A stretch of DNA of 64,000 bases from Closterium sp. Naga37s-1. Taxonomy: Eukaryota; Streptophyta; Zygnematophyceae; Desmidiales; Closteriaceae. A model generated the notes under the pieces. It saw nothing but the letters and a program-made list of their open reading frames with translations, searched no databases and was not told the origin of the DNA. The position numbers and the translations under genes were made by a program. Where the stretch lies: assembly GCA_947471745.1 (NCBI GenBank), contig CANJKZ010000064.1, forward strand, positions 124,001 to 188,000. Reading direction: 5' to 3'. Below are positions 1 through 11,320 of the stretch, piece after piece; positions within the stretch are counted from its first letter, which is position 1; each line of letters starts with the position of its first letter.

Positions 1-1901
1 AACGGTACCACCACGGACTTGTCGCAATTCACCTTCAACCCCGACTGTTTGCCGAAAGTGTCTAACACCCCCACCACCTTCCGCAGCTGTTCCTCCCCTT
101 CCAGCAGGAACGATGTGTCATCCGCATAGCCCACATAGGAGATCGGTGTCTCACCAGGCGGGCCCACCCCCAAACCTCTGCGCAGTGTCTCTCTGCAAAG
201 CGGCTCCAGTGCACACAGGAATAAATAAGGCGCCAGAGGGCACCCCTGCCTGACCCCTCTGTCCATCTCCACTCTGTCGCTTAACCACCCGTTGACTATC
301 ACCCTTGTACCTGCTCCTGCATGCAGGCCCTTGGTCCAGCCGATGAACCTGTCCGGGAACCCAAGCTCCTTCATAACCCTGAACAAGAAAACCCGTGACA
401 CCGTGTCATACGCTTTCTGGAAATCGACGAGCAGCAGCAACCAGTCATTACCGCCCCCGTTCGCCGCCTCCACCACGTCCGCAACCACCGACACTGCGTC
501 AGCCAAGCTTTTTCCAGGTAAGAACCCATGCTGCTCCTTAGACAGCACCTTGCCCAGCACCTTCTTTAACCTTGAAGCCATGATTTTGGTGACGAGCTTG
601 TACATGACCGATATCAGAGTGATAAGCCGGTAATTACCCAGACTGTCCACCGGTCCTTTTTTATGCAGCAGCACCGTCACAGCACCCTAAACCTCCTTGG
701 TCCCTCGGAAGGTCCTTCCCCCATGCGTGATTTCTTGTATCGACGTTCGTTTTTTCCGCATCTTGATCTTCGCCGACAGGTAGGGTGACGGGACCTCCCC
801 GTTCAGCTCCACCCGGATGCCCGCCAGCACTTGCAGTCTGTCTCTACTGCTCCGCAGGTAGGCCTCCAGGTGCGCCTCTTTACAGACCAGCCTGTTCTGC
901 GCCCTTTTGTCACCCGGGTGTCTCATCACCTTGTGCCGAAGGAACTCAACCACCCGCTCAAGGTGAGTAACCGTTGCTCTCACCCTTTTTATTTCCTCTC
1001 TCGTATACTCCTTAAGGCCGACACTGAGTAACTTCAGCTTCTTCCCCAGGTCAACCCCTTCCTCTTTTTCCAGCTTCCTCAGGATGCTTGCAGTCACTGT
1101 ACTAACCCCTCTCCGTTGTGCTTGCCTCGCCTGCATCCTCCACAGACCCGGACCCTGCTCTACCAGTGCGTTAACCGCCAGCCCGACCTTAATCCCAAAC
1201 CAGTGATCAGTCAAGCTCCTTGGTACTTTTATGTGCTTCGCCTCCGCCAGCAACCCCAGCAACGAGAAGGAGACCAACCCCCTGTCGATGCGCGTGCTCG
1301 CCCCAGTCGCCCTGTCACGGAAGGTGTATTCCGGTCTGGTTGGGTGCAGCGCTCGGAAGGCATCCCTGAGATCCGCCGTCCGCCAGAAGCTCAGAAGTCT
1401 CTGATTTTCATTGCCCGAGCCCGATCGTGATGTCCGGTCCAGATCCGGATCCTCTACCAAGTTCAGATCCCCCATCACTACTAGGTGAGTCGACGGCGGT
1501 TGTGCATCGACGAACTGCGCCAGACAGCTCCGAAAAAATACCCCCCTAGCACACGCTTGCGCAGGAAGGTACATCGCCACCAGCCTGAAAGAGACCTGTG
1601 AGTATTCCACTGTGACCCCTACCAGTCTCCCCGATTGATGAGTGATTACGTCCGTGAGCTTGACCTCTTCGTTGAAGGCTAATACCGCAACCCCACCTGC
1701 TCTTTCACTATTTCCCACCACCGCCGCTGATGACGGTTTCAGCTGGGTCCAGAAGTTATGATCTTCTCCTATCCTTGTGTCTGTGAGCACCACGACATCT
1801 GCCGCTGTTTTAATCCAATGTGCATGCTCCGTTCTTTTGCCGTTACTTCCGAGGCCGTTGACATTGACCTCGCACAGTGTGAGATTTCGGTTGTTATCCA
1901 T
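1..1901 (-). pseudogene. LINE ORF2: endonuclease plus reverse transcriptase, one internal stop, 3' partial
   Basis: The chosen start is the ATG at 1901; the open frame extends upstream only through a GTG. The first ~230 residues are an exonuclease-endonuclease-phosphatase fold: an early Asn in CEVNVNGLG, VVLTDTRIG, then VVMGDLNLVEDPDLDR, and SLTDHWFGI near the end (the catalytic Asp/His block). A basic linker follows. A TAG at 687-689 interrupts the frame, and the same frame then continues without another stop to base 1. It carries the RT blocks NYRLITLISVMYK, VDFQKAYDTVSR, GVRQGCPLAPYLF and the catalytic YVGYADDTSF. RT thumb and 3' sequences are outside the window. With only one stop, the copy is young or the stop is recent. 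Functionally it would nick target DNA and copy the element RNA. Confidence 0.92.
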
Positions 1902-2287
1902 TAATCCACTGGTAAAAGACCCCCTCGCATCCACGGGGTTGAGATAGAGACACCACTCCTACCAACAACTGCTCTTGCGTAACAGGTACCGCACCACACT
2001 CCTTCCGTCCCCATCCTTTATTGCTCCACCGTACTTTATTTCCTTGACCGCCTCCGATACTCCTGCATGGAAACGCGCACTTCACTTCTGCAGCCCAAAC
2101 TCCTTGCGGACCGGGATCAAATTCATCTTCCCCCGGCTTCTCCTGCTTGCCGAACCCCCTTGCAGAAGCGCGGTGCAGTGGTGGACCGATTTCACATGCA
2201 CCAACGCCTGGGAGAAACTGGAGCCGTGCACCTTCCCACACGCCTCCTGGACACACAGCCAGTCTTCCCGGCTTCCCCCCGTGGAGA

Positions 2288-3448
2288 TCAGCACCAAGGC
2301 AGGGTCGCGCAAACAAGGTTAGAGCACCACTTGTTACCATTAATCGCATGCAGTCGCTCCAGCGTCAGATTCCACTTTCCGATATTCTCCTGACGTTCCG
2401 TAACATAATCATCATGGAACTTTGTCATGTGCATGCCGTTGCAGAAATCACAGGAAAGCGATGGAAAATGGACAAGAAGCTGCCTGTGGTGCACCGAGTC
2501 AGTCAGCAGGTGCCACCAGCGATACTTATCCCCCGGGTGGCCTTTGACCGAGCCCCTGATCTTGTCTGTGTCCGCACCAGTAACCGGATCAACGACCCGG
2601 TGGAAAGCCGAACCACTCAAGAAGGGGGTTCTGCCACGCTTCTCCAGCACCGCCGTCACCAGGTACTCATAAACCATCTCCGGCGTTATGGCGGCAGGCA
2701 CACTCTTTAGGAGCACTTCGACCGAGTCTGGGTGCTTCTCGCGTTCCATGATGTACAGCGGGTTTTCTGGGTGCTGCCAGTCAAGGGTGATGCCAACACC
2801 GTTCAACATCTTGTGCTCAACCCTGCGGCACCACGCGTAGTTCGCGTCCGACGCCTGCTGAAAGGTAACTTGCAGCCGTCCGTAACGCTTCTTTGACAAC
2901 CACGCCGGTAAGAGCACTTGACACTTCGTCGTTGTCAGCACATGCGCCGACATATACTTTCTCCACAGCGCCAGCAGACCCTTAACCGTGTCAATAGTCC
3001 GCTCCACCTCCTCTTCGTACTTGATCGGGATCAGCAGCGTGATTGAAAAGCCAGCACGCGCGGCGATCTCCCCCGCCTTCACGGGGTCAAAACGTTCCTC
3101 CGGGTCATCACTGAGGTACCCGTCATCCTCATCCTCCTCTTCTTCTTCCCCTTCAGCAGGAACCTCTGGAGCTACGGCCGGGGACGACACCTCATCCGTG
3201 TTCTTCTTCTCCTCCCCTGCTTCAGTAGACCCCTCCGCAGTGCGATCCTCCAGGGACGAGAACTTCAAATCATTCAACTTCTTCACCAGCGAGATGCGCG
3301 TTTCATCCGCGAAAGGGCCTCCCACTTCCTTCAGCATCGGACGAGGCGTCGCTGGCTCCGAATGGTGACTCTTGGACGCGGACTCGCGAACACCATTGTC
3401 CGTGGGCTTGCTCACTGGCTGAGCAGCTTTCTTCGGCTGGCGCGGCAT
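2288..3448 (-). CDS. LINE ORF1 (gag-like RNA-binding protein)
   Basis: Open frame immediately upstream of ORF2 in the LINE. The full frame starts with an ATG at 3784 (498 aa). The ATG at 3448 (protein starting MPRQPKKAAQ, about 386 aa) is equally possible and gives a more usual start; the extra N-terminal part is basic (KKKHPRKKARPKRR). An acidic stretch with EEEEEDEDD is followed by a folded-looking region and a C-terminal CDFCNGMHMTKFH, which resembles the single Cys/His knuckle of plant LINE ORF1 proteins (C-x2-C-x3-H-x4-H, not the classical CCHC). It is expected to coat the element RNA. The frame ends 386 bp before the ORF2 ATG; the linker is open in other frames, so a frameshift may have shortened it. 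Confidence 0.8.
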   Translation of the reverse strand: MPRQPKKAAQPVSKPTDNGVRESASKSHHSEPATPRPMLKEVGGPFADETRISLVKKLNDLKFSSLEDRTAEGSTEAGEEKKNTDEVSSPAVAPEVPAEGEEEEEDEDDGYLSDDPEERFDPVKAGEIAARAGFSITLLIPIKYEEEVERTIDTVKGLLALWRKYMSAHVLTTTKCQVLLPAWLSKKRYGRLQVTFQQASDANYAWCRRVEHKMLNGVGITLDWQHPENPLYIMEREKHPDSVEVLLKSVPAAITPEMVYEYLVTAVLEKRGRTPFLSGSAFHRVVDPVTGADTDKIRGSVKGHPGDKYRWWHLLTDSVHHRQLLVHFPSLSCDFCNGMHMTKFHDDYVTERQENIGKWNLTLERLHAINGNKWCSNLVCATLPWC

Positions 3449-4002
3449 GGTGCAATGATGACAACTGCCAAAGTTGTAACCAGAAAATCGTGATGGGAAA
3501 GGTCCCGCTGGACTTGACTGGCTAGTTCTGAGCACCGACTTCTTATAAGCACGTCGTTTAGGCCTCGCCTTTTTCCTTGGATGCTTTTTCTTGGGAGTCC
3601 TGCTCTTGGTAGAAAGGCGACCCTTGATAGTTGGATTCCGAGATGAAACCTTAGCTTGAACCTCGGTAATGCACTGCGCTGGACATGTCAACCTCGAGAC
3701 GCAAGCCTGGCAATCAAACCTAGACACTGTCAACGGCGGGAAATGGTAGCCTGACAATGAACCATAGAATACCATGCTCTCCATTTGAGCACAAAATTAG
3801 TATCCTTGTGTTCCTCTTGTCATGTAGAATCCAAATCCGTTATTAAATATAGTATCTGGTAAGAAATTGATAGACATTGGTCCAGTTAAAGCGCCGGTAT
3901 ACATTTGAAAGTAGGGGTTCAAAATCCTTAGGAACTTGAAAAGTTGCCCCAAAACTGTGAGGCACAATGTAAAACCCTGAACCTCATTCACAAATGTATA
4001 CT

Positions 4003-4489
4003 GGAGCTTTAAAACCAGGGTACACATTCAACGCGACTTCAGGCTAAATTTTGGGCGGCATGTTTGCGGGAACTGCTGATTGGTTGACGAGTAGCGAATA
4101 AATAGTTGAGAATGGGCGAGCATGGGGCTTTTCGTCCGTGAGAGATGAGGCTTGGCAGGGGAGAAATTGATAACACTTGGATCTAGAAATTGGGGATCAA
4201 TGGGAGGGCAACTGGGTTAGCGGAAAGGGGAAAGGGGGTGAGACGATATTGTGGGGGAAGGGGAAACAATTTCGGTGGGAGCGGAATAGGTATGGGGAGG
4301 GGGGAAACGAATTGGCGGAAGCACATTCGATGACTTCGGTATACATTTGCCAAATCTCGAGGGTTCAAATGTTCACCTGCTGAAGCGAACACTCCCCCCA
4401 GATATTCCTAAACCACTGAGTAACCCCGAGGTCAAAGGTTAACCTTTGACAGAAATCCAATTGAATGTGCACCCTGGTTTTAAAGTAGC
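4003..4489. repeat. Inverted-repeat pair, possible MITE-like element
   Basis: The segment 4003-4031 and the reverse complement of 4461-4489 agree at about 26 of 29 positions, with a shared core CTTTAAAACCAGGGT. The 430 bp between them codes for nothing recognisable. I could not identify target-site duplications, so the element interpretation is tentative. Confidence 0.4.
4431..4450. promoter_or_regulatory. Perfect 20-bp palindrome
   Basis: GTCAAAGGTTAACCTTTGAC is identical to its reverse complement. It could be a dimeric protein-binding site or a cruciform. The left half read on the minus strand contains TTGACC, a W-box-like core. No adjacent gene makes a regulatory role clear. Confidence 0.35.
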
Positions 4490-5169
4490 CTGACAATATC
4501 CATGGCGGAGAGCAGTTGATCAGCTTCCGCTCAGTCGATTTCCATGGTGTCAGAATACAACATCTCTGGGTAATTTCGCTGCATTTCACTGTTGATCAGC
4601 TTCCGAGCCTCACTCCTGCTTGCTCACATGCCCAGGCTGCCAAATCCGAGCCTCATTCCTTCAGGACTTCTGCTTGCTCTAGGTTTCACAGGCCAGGATC
4701 CAGGAATCAAATTGGCATGCGAAAGTTGTCAAATTCAGCCGCTCTCCCGCCTTCCAGTTGTTGACAGGGGATGTCACCTGGTTTCTCCTCGGCAGGATCA
4801 ACCCAAGGCCCTCCTCGCCTCCAACCCTCGCTTTCTTTCCAGTTCAGTTATTTGAGCTACTGATCACACCAGCCTCTAGAACTCTCACGTACCTGCACTA
4901 GAGTTACGTTTGCTGACAGGACATTAGTCGTCACCGATAGCTATGATTGCCAATCTAAGCCTGATGTAGTTAGGACGGTGTAAGTCGTGGAGAACTGGGA
5001 TTCCTAGAGAAGGTATCCTAGCGGTTACGATTTCAAGCAAAGACGGATACCACGATAAGTTGCTGCTCCAGAAGAGACGTACGTCAGGATTTATACCATT
5101 GTCTTATCCCTATCCCAACATGTCCCTATCCCAACAACTTCAGATGATAGGCGGAGACGACGTTAAGGC

Positions 5170-5735
5170 ATTGCAACGTCGCTGCTGTTTACGTCATCGC
5201 GTAGGACGTACCCGCTATTCCCGCCAGAAAAGAAACGTCGTCGCTGCTTTAGGCGCTGAGCGTTCCTGCTGCATCCGCCAGAATCGCAACGTCGTCGCTG
5301 CTTTACACGCTGAGCTTTCCTGCTGCATCCGCCAGAATCGCAACGTCGTCGCTGCGTTAGGCGCTGAGCTTTCCTGCTGCATCCGCCAGAATCGCAACGT
5401 CGTCGCTGCTTTAGGCGCTGAGCTTTCCTGCTGCATCCGCCAGAATCGCACGTCGTCGCTGATTTAGGCGCTGAGCTTTCCTGCTGCATCCGCCAGAATC
5501 GCACGTCGTCGCTGATTTAGGCGCTGAGCTTTCCTGCTGCATCCGCCAGAGTCGCACGTCGTCGCTGCTTTAGGCGCTGAGCTTTCCTGCTGCATCTGCC
5601 AGAATCGCACGTCGTCGCTGCTTTAGGCGCTGAGCTTTCCTGCTGCATCCGCCAGAATCGCAACGTGGTCGCTGCTTTAGCCGTCGACCCCTGCCTGCTG
5701 CTCCCGCCGAAAAAGAGACCTCGCTGCTGTTCCTA
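5170..5735. repeat. 54-bp tandem repeat, about 9-10 copies
   Basis: Unit starts at 5234, 5288, 5342 and 5396 are exactly 54 bp apart. Later units lose one base (AACGTCG to ACGTCG), giving 53 bp. The outer units are degenerate. Because 54 is a multiple of three, the full-length units keep an 18-residue peptide repeat open on both strands, which is probably incidental. Confidence 0.9.
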
Positions 5736-5955
5736 CCATATTAACATTTTGACAGCGTCCGAGAAACATACCTGCTGAATCCGCGTCAGCGCAACGTCGC
5801 TGCTGTTTTCGTTGTCAACGCAACGCCGCTGCTGTTTTCGTCGTCAACGCAACGTCGCTGCGACGTCCCTGCTGTTTCCGCTGAAAACCCGACGTTATTG
5901 CCATTCAACGGCAGATCGGTGCTGTTGCTGTTTTCGTCGTCAAAACAACCAGTCA
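5736..5955. repeat. Degenerate GTCGCTGCTG-type short repeats
   Basis: Irregular copies of a unit of about 30 bp built on CGTCGCTGCTGTTTTCG link the 54-bp array to the dispersed module region. No coding signature is seen. Confidence 0.6.
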
Positions 5956-6239
5956 GCGAGTGGCAGCGAGTGGACGGGGAATGGACGGGGCTGCCGTTGC
6001 TGGCTCGCACGAGAGGCAGCCGGGAGCAGCACACCTCAAGTGAAAGCGTGGCGCAGGAGCGGAAGAGCGGCGGACGGAGTGTGGTACGTGCCAGGGGTTG
6101 CTTGCAGGGGGGCAGTGAAGTGAGTCGTAGGGTGTCGCCGCGCAGAGGCAAGTGTCGTGTCTGTTACCCTTGCCTCGCCACTCGCCTCCTGCTGCTGCTT
6201 ATTCTAACCCTCCCTTTCTTGTACCGCTTTTGTGTTGCT

Positions 6240-7150
6240 GTCTCTCTCCCCATGCGTGTGCGTGTGTGTGCCTGACGGCCTGCGAGGCGGAGGGGAATGG
6301 CATGGAGTGGATTGGGAATGGACGGGCCTTCCTTGTGAGTGGGAGTGTGCCTGTCCGCCTGCAAGCCCTTGAGTGTGTGGCAGATTGCTCGTTGGAAGGC
6401 TGCCTGCTTATCGCCTGGAAGAACAAACTCCGCTTTTGTCCATCCAGTACAAGAGGTAACCCAGAGAGAAGATGCGGCAGCAGGGCGAATGCACCATCAC
6501 TTGCGTTTTTGCTCAGTCCCTTCTCCAGCTTCCTCTGCCTTCTCTTCAGTCCTGTCGGCGCTCTTTCACATCCTCACCCTCTCGCACACTCGCTTCTCCT
6601 CTCCTTGCTCACTCCTCTTGCCCGCCTCCTTGCCATCCTTCTCCCCCTCTCTCCAGCACTCAAGGGGGCACTGGCTGGCGTGACTCAGGGATCACCAGTG
6701 GCTGCAGCAACGGCAGGATCATGGCAAGCAAGCACACAACAAGTGGTGAGTGAATCAGATCAAGCAGTTTACCGCTTCTCTATTCACCATCTTCCTGCTT
6801 CTCTTGTACCGTTCTGTCTAGCCTTTCATTTCCCGCGGAGCCCTTGAGTCTTTGCAGCTGCGTTGCCATGTGTTGATGCCTCTCTTGTCAGCTCCCAACC
6901 CCCTCCTCGCCTGTGCTCTCCTCTTCTCTGCAGCGCCGCGATGGTGGTCGCCACGAGAGCAACAACTGCAGCAGCACCACCAACCCATCAACCGGGAGCA
7001 CGCCCAGCAGCAGGCCGCTGTGTGGGGTGGGGTGGGGTGGGGTGGGCCCAAGTAAAAGCGCGGCGCAGTTGTGGCACAGCGGCGCGCGGAGGTGGTACGT
7101 GCCAGGGGGTGCTTGCGGGGGGCCAGTGAAGTGAGTCGTAGGGTGTCGCC
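6240..7150. repeat. Block A, left copy (paralogue at about 22730-23645)
   Basis: About 0.9 kb shared almost base for base with the right copy: the ACGGCCTGCGAGGCGGAGG stretch, the AAGAGGTAACC site, CACTGGCTGGCGTGACTC, the AAGTGGTGAGTGAATCAGAT site, TTTGCAGCTG, and a GGGGT run before the next module. The right copy differs by point changes and by a longer GGGGT run. The 3' part recurs a third time at about 10905-11200. Confidence 0.88.
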
Positions 7151-8574
7151 GCGCAGAGGCAAGAGTCGTGTCTGCTGCCCCTTGCCTCGCCACTCGCCTC
7201 CTGCTGCGGCTTCTTCTAACCCTCCCTTGCTGCACCACTTCTGTGTGGCTGTCTCTCTCCCCATGCGTGTGGTGCCTCACGGCCTGCGAGGCGGACGGGA
7301 GTGGCAGCGAGTGGACGGGGAACGGGCGGGCTGCCATGGCTGGCGCGCACGAGAGCCGACCTTCTTAGCGAGGAGAAGTCAAAGCGTGGCGCAGAGCGGC
7401 AAACGGAACATGGTACGTGTCAGGGGATGCTTTCAGGGGGGATGTGTAGTAAGTCGCCGCGCAGAGGCAAGAGTCGTGTCTCTTGTTCTTGTCTTTGCTG
7501 CTCGCCTCCTCTCCTGCTGCTCGCCTCCTCTCCTGCTGCTCCTAACCCTCCCTTGTTGTGCCGCTACTGTGTGTGTTTCTCTCTCCCCATGCGTGTGTGT
7601 GCCTCACGGCCTGCGAGGTGGACGGGAATGGCAGGAAGTGGATGGGGAATGGACGCTGCGGCCGTTGCTGGCGAGCACGAGAGGCAGCAAGGAGCAGCAC
7701 GCCTCAAGTGAAGGCATGGCGCAGGAGTGGGAGAGTGGCGGTCGGAGTGTGGTACGTGCACGGAGGGGTGCTTGCAGGGGGGCCGTGAAGTGAGTCGCCG
7801 CGCAGAGGCAAGAGTCGTGTCTCTTGCGTTTGTCTCCGCCACTCGCCTCCTCTCCTCTTACCCTCCCTTGTTCCATTGCTTCTGTCTGCGTGCGTCTCTC
7901 CCTTTGTGTGTGTGTGTCTCATGGCATGTGAGATGGGAAATGGCAGGGAGTGGACGGGAAGTGACAAGTGTGCAGGTCTTGTTCCTGCCCGAGACACAGC
8001 AGCAACGCTGGTGAATGCAGCAGCGCTGGTGACTTGAAGCAGCAGTAGCAACAGCGCCTTTACTTTCCAGCCAAGTATTTTCTCCTCCGAACGCTTTGCT
8101 TTTTGTGATGCCAAGCGCTCATCACTTGTATTGCATGTGCTGCGCTGCTTCGTCCTCTGAACTCTTGTCAGGTTGCTTCTGGCCCAACTCACAAGCCACA
8201 GTCCCTTGTTATTGCAGGTATCAGCAGCAGATAACCGGGAAGCAGGAGCAGCAACGTCTCAAGTCCGGAGAATGCGTGGCGCAGCAGGGTGCTGTGCTGG
8301 AAAGTAAAGTCTGGAGAATGCGGGCCGCAGCAGGGTGCTGTGCTGCTTGGGGCGAATGCGTGGCGCAGGAGCGGCAGGCTCTGCCAAGGAGGAGAAGTGG
8401 TACGTGCCGGGGGGTGCTTGCAGGGGGGCCGTGAATTGAGTCGTAGGGTGTCGCCGCGCAGAGGCAAGAGTCATGTCTGTTGCCCTTGCTTGCGCCACTC
8501 GCCTCCTGCTGCTTCTGACCCTCCCTTGTTGCGCCTCGTCTGTGTGGCTGTCTCTCTCTCCCCATGCGTGTGTG

Positions 8575-8892
8575 TGCCTCACGGCCTGCGAGACGGACGG
8601 GATTGGCAGCGAGTGGACGCCAGTGGCTGCAGCGACTGCAGGATGATGGCGAGCACACAAGAGGTTGTGAGTGAATCAGGTCAAATTCACCACTTCACTT
8701 TTCACTTCTCGCCATCTTCCTGCTTTCCGTGTTCCGTTCTCTTCTGTCTACCATTTTCCCACGGTGCTCATGAGTCTTTGCAGCAGCTGTGCTGCCATGG
8801 TTTCAACTCTTCTCAACTCCCAGACCCCTCCTTTCCTGTCCCCTCCTCTTCTCTGCAGCAACGCAGTGGTGGTCACGACGAGAGCAATAACT

Positions 8893-8952
<60 letters not shown>

Positions 8953-9453
8953 GCAGCGGCAGCGGCAGCGGCAGCGGCAGCGGCAGCGGCAGCGGCAGCG
9001 GCAGCGGCAGCGGCAGCGGCAGCGGCAGCGGCAGCGGCAGCGGACGGCGAGCGACTTGGAGCACGGGAAGCAGCAGGGCGCTGCTTGGGGCAAAGGCTTG
9101 GCGCAGCAGCAACGGAGCAACATGGAGCAGCACGCAGGCGTGGTGCAGCAGGCAGAGCGGGCGAGTGTCACAGCGGCAGACGGAGGAGTGTGGTACGTGC
9201 CATGGGGTGCTTGTATGGGGGGCGTAAACTGTCATAGGGTGTCGCCGCGCAGAGGCAAGAGTCGTGTCTGTTGCTTGCGGCTCCGCCACTCGCCACCTGC
9301 TGCTTCTAACCCTCTTTTATTGCGCTGCTTCTGTGTGTCTCTCTCTCCCATGTGTGTGTGTCTCTCTCTCCCCATGTGTGTGTGTGTGCCTCTATCTCCC
9401 CATGTGTGTGTCTCTCTCTCCCCGTGTGTGTGTGTCTGTGTCTCTCTCTCTCC

Positions 9454-9490
<37 letters not shown>

Positions 9491-10010
9491 TCGTGGCCTG
9501 CAAGAAGTGGACGTGGACACCTCAAGTGAAGGCGTGGCGCAAAACTGGCAGAGCGGCGGACAGAGCATGGTACGTGCCAGGGGGTGCTTGCAGGGGGGCC
9601 TTGAAGTGAGTCGTAAGGCGTCGCCGCGCAGAGGCAAGAGTCATGTCTGTTGCCCTTGCTTCCGCCACTCGCCTCTTGCTGCTTCTGACCCTCCCTCGTT
9701 GTGCCTCGTCTGTGTGGCTGTCTCTCTCTCCCCATGCGTGTGTGTGCCTCACGTCCTGTGAGACGGACGGGAATGGCAGAGAGTGGACATGGACTGTGCA
9801 TGTGTGTGTGGGGGGAAGGGGGGAAGGGGGATGGAGGTGTGCATGTGTGCGTGTGCGTGTGTGCATGCCTCTGAGTGTGCCTCTCAGCCTGCAAGCTCCG
9901 GAGTGTGGCGGATTGCTCGTGGTGCAGCAGTGGGAGAGCAACGGACGGAGCGTGGTACGTGCCAGGGGGTGCTTGCAGGGGGGCTGTGAAGTGAGTCGCC
10001 GCGCAGAGGC
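8575..10010. repeat. Block B, left copy (paralogue at about 20960-22640)
   Basis: Long shared stretch beginning ACGGCCTGCGAGACGGACGG and running through CAGGATGATGGCGAGCACAC, the CT/GT minisatellite, and the two following modules. The left copy carries a CAG/CGGCAG tract (8894-9043) that the right copy lacks. The right copy carries an expanded CT/GT minisatellite. Confidence 0.88.
8894..9043. repeat. (CAG)19 followed by (CGGCAG)15
   Basis: A pure CAG run (8894-8950) passes directly into a hexanucleotide CGGCAG run (8951-9043). The homologous place in the right block B (near 21300) has no such tract, so it expanded or was lost after the block duplicated. Confidence 0.95.
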
Positions 10011-11320
10011 AATAGTCGTGTCTCTTGTTCTTGTTTCTGCCGCTCGCCTCATCTCCTGTTGCCCCTAACCCTCCCTTGACGAGCCGCTTCTGTGTGTGTG
10101 TGTTCTCTCCCCATAATTGTGAGGAAGGGGGAGGGGAGGGGTGGAAAGGAGGGCGGAGGGTGGGAGGGGGATGGGGGGGGTTGGGGAGAGGAGGGCGCCT
10201 GTCCTTGTGTGCGTGTACGTGCATGTGAGTGTGTCTCTCAGGCTCCGAGCCGTGGAGTGGAGTGCGTTGTGCTTTGACAACATTCGTTGCTTGCTTCTCC
10301 AAGACAAGAGGTAATCAAGAGTGAGGATGCAGCAGCAGGGCGAATGCATTCTCCGTTGCGTCTTGTCTCAGTCCCCTTTCCAACTGCCATCTGTCATCTA
10401 TTCTGGCGTGTCAGTGCTCTTTCACATGCTCAGCCTCTGCTAAGGTGCCCATGTGTCTTTGCTACTCTGTTGCCAGATGTTCAGGCCCCTCTGTTCGGAT
10501 CTCAAATCCCTCCTCTCCTCTTCTCTGCTCTCCTCTCTTCCACCACCCGTACGCCAGCACCTAGTGTCCTGCAACAGCAGCATGGACAGCAGCACTTGCA
10601 GTTGCAGCAGCAACAGCAGCAGCAGTGGTGGTGGTGGCAGCAGTGGTTGCAGCTGCAGCAATGGAGGGGTGATTACAGTCTACCCTATGCTTCCAAGTTC
10701 CCTCTACATGTTTGTTGTTTAACATCGCTTGCGCTCTTGTGTTGACTCCAGTACCTTACTCGTTTCCTGTCATCCTTCTCCTCAGCCCTCCCATCCATCT
10801 TTCTGTATCCTATTATTATGGTGCTCTCGCCTCCCCCCCTCTCCCTTCATTCATGTCCTTGTATCCTGTTGCTGTCCCCGACTTGCAACAACTTGCGGTG
10901 CCCTTGGGCCTTTGCAGCTGTGCTGCCATGTGTTGATGCCTCTCATGTCAGCTCCCAACCCCCTCCTCGCCTGTGCTCTCCTCTTCTCTGCAGCGCCGCG
11001 CTGGTGGTCGCCACGGCAGCAACGGCAGCAGCAGCACCAACCCATCAACCGGGACCACGCCCAGCACCACGCCGCTGCGTGGGGTGGGGTGGGGTGGGGT
11101 GGGGTGGGCTCAAGTAAAAGCGCGGCGCAGCAGCGGCACAGCGGCGCACGCAGGTGGTACGTGCCAGGGGGTGCCCGCGGGGGGGCAGTGAAGTGAGTCG
11201 TAGCGTGTCGCCGCGCGGGAGTAGCACGCCTCAAGTGAAGGCATGGCGCAGGAGTGGCAGAGCGGCGGACGGAGCGTGGTACGTGCCAGGGGATGCTTGC
11301 AGGATGGCAGTGAAGTGAGT

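Larger units (their letters stand above)
1..3784 (-). mobile_element. LINE-type non-LTR retrotransposon, 3' end cut by the window
   Basis: Reading on the minus strand there is an ORF1 (gag-like) frame, then an APE-type endonuclease, then a reverse transcriptase that runs off position 1. This order is that of the plant L1-like LINE clade. No LTRs are seen, and no poly-A tail is in the window because the 3' end lies to the left of base 1. The element is close to intact: ORF1 is open, and the endonuclease and RT share one frame broken by a single TAG. The 5' boundary is not defined; 3784 is only the most upstream Met of ORF1. Confidence 0.93.
3785..5160. other. No gene recognised; AT-richer spacer with small inverted repeats
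   Basis: Short frames here show no recognisable domain. The stretch contains the inverted-repeat pair 4003-4489, a perfect 20-bp palindrome at 4431-4450, and a few imperfect direct repeats (for example GTTGATCAGCTTCCG at about 4515 and 4591). It could be the 5' flank of the LINE or remnants of older elements. Confidence 0.5.
5956..11320. repeat. Left module region: many copies of a dispersed GC-rich module
   Basis: A module containing GTGGTACGTGCCAGGGGG, then GTGAAGTGAGTCG, CGCCGCGCAGAGGCAAG, a pyrimidine-rich stretch with CTAACCCTCCC, CTCTCTCCCCATGCGTG and CCTCACGGCCTGCGAG recurs near 6085, 7095, 7410, 7750, 8400, 9195, 9568, 9955, 11158 and 11280. Spacing is irregular (about 120-1000 bp). 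All copies are on the same strand. Open frames in it are short and shift from copy to copy. I see no known transposon protein. Splice-like motifs recur in it (see findings). Confidence 0.85.

Noticed and set aside
4360-4390. A possible tRNA T-arm like GGGTTCAAATG
   Set aside because: There is no acceptor stem or anticodon arm at the proper distance.
5163-5504. An 18-residue peptide repeat in the 54-bp array
   Set aside because: It is open on both strands, has no flanking exon, and later 53-bp units break it. Treated as a noncoding minisatellite.
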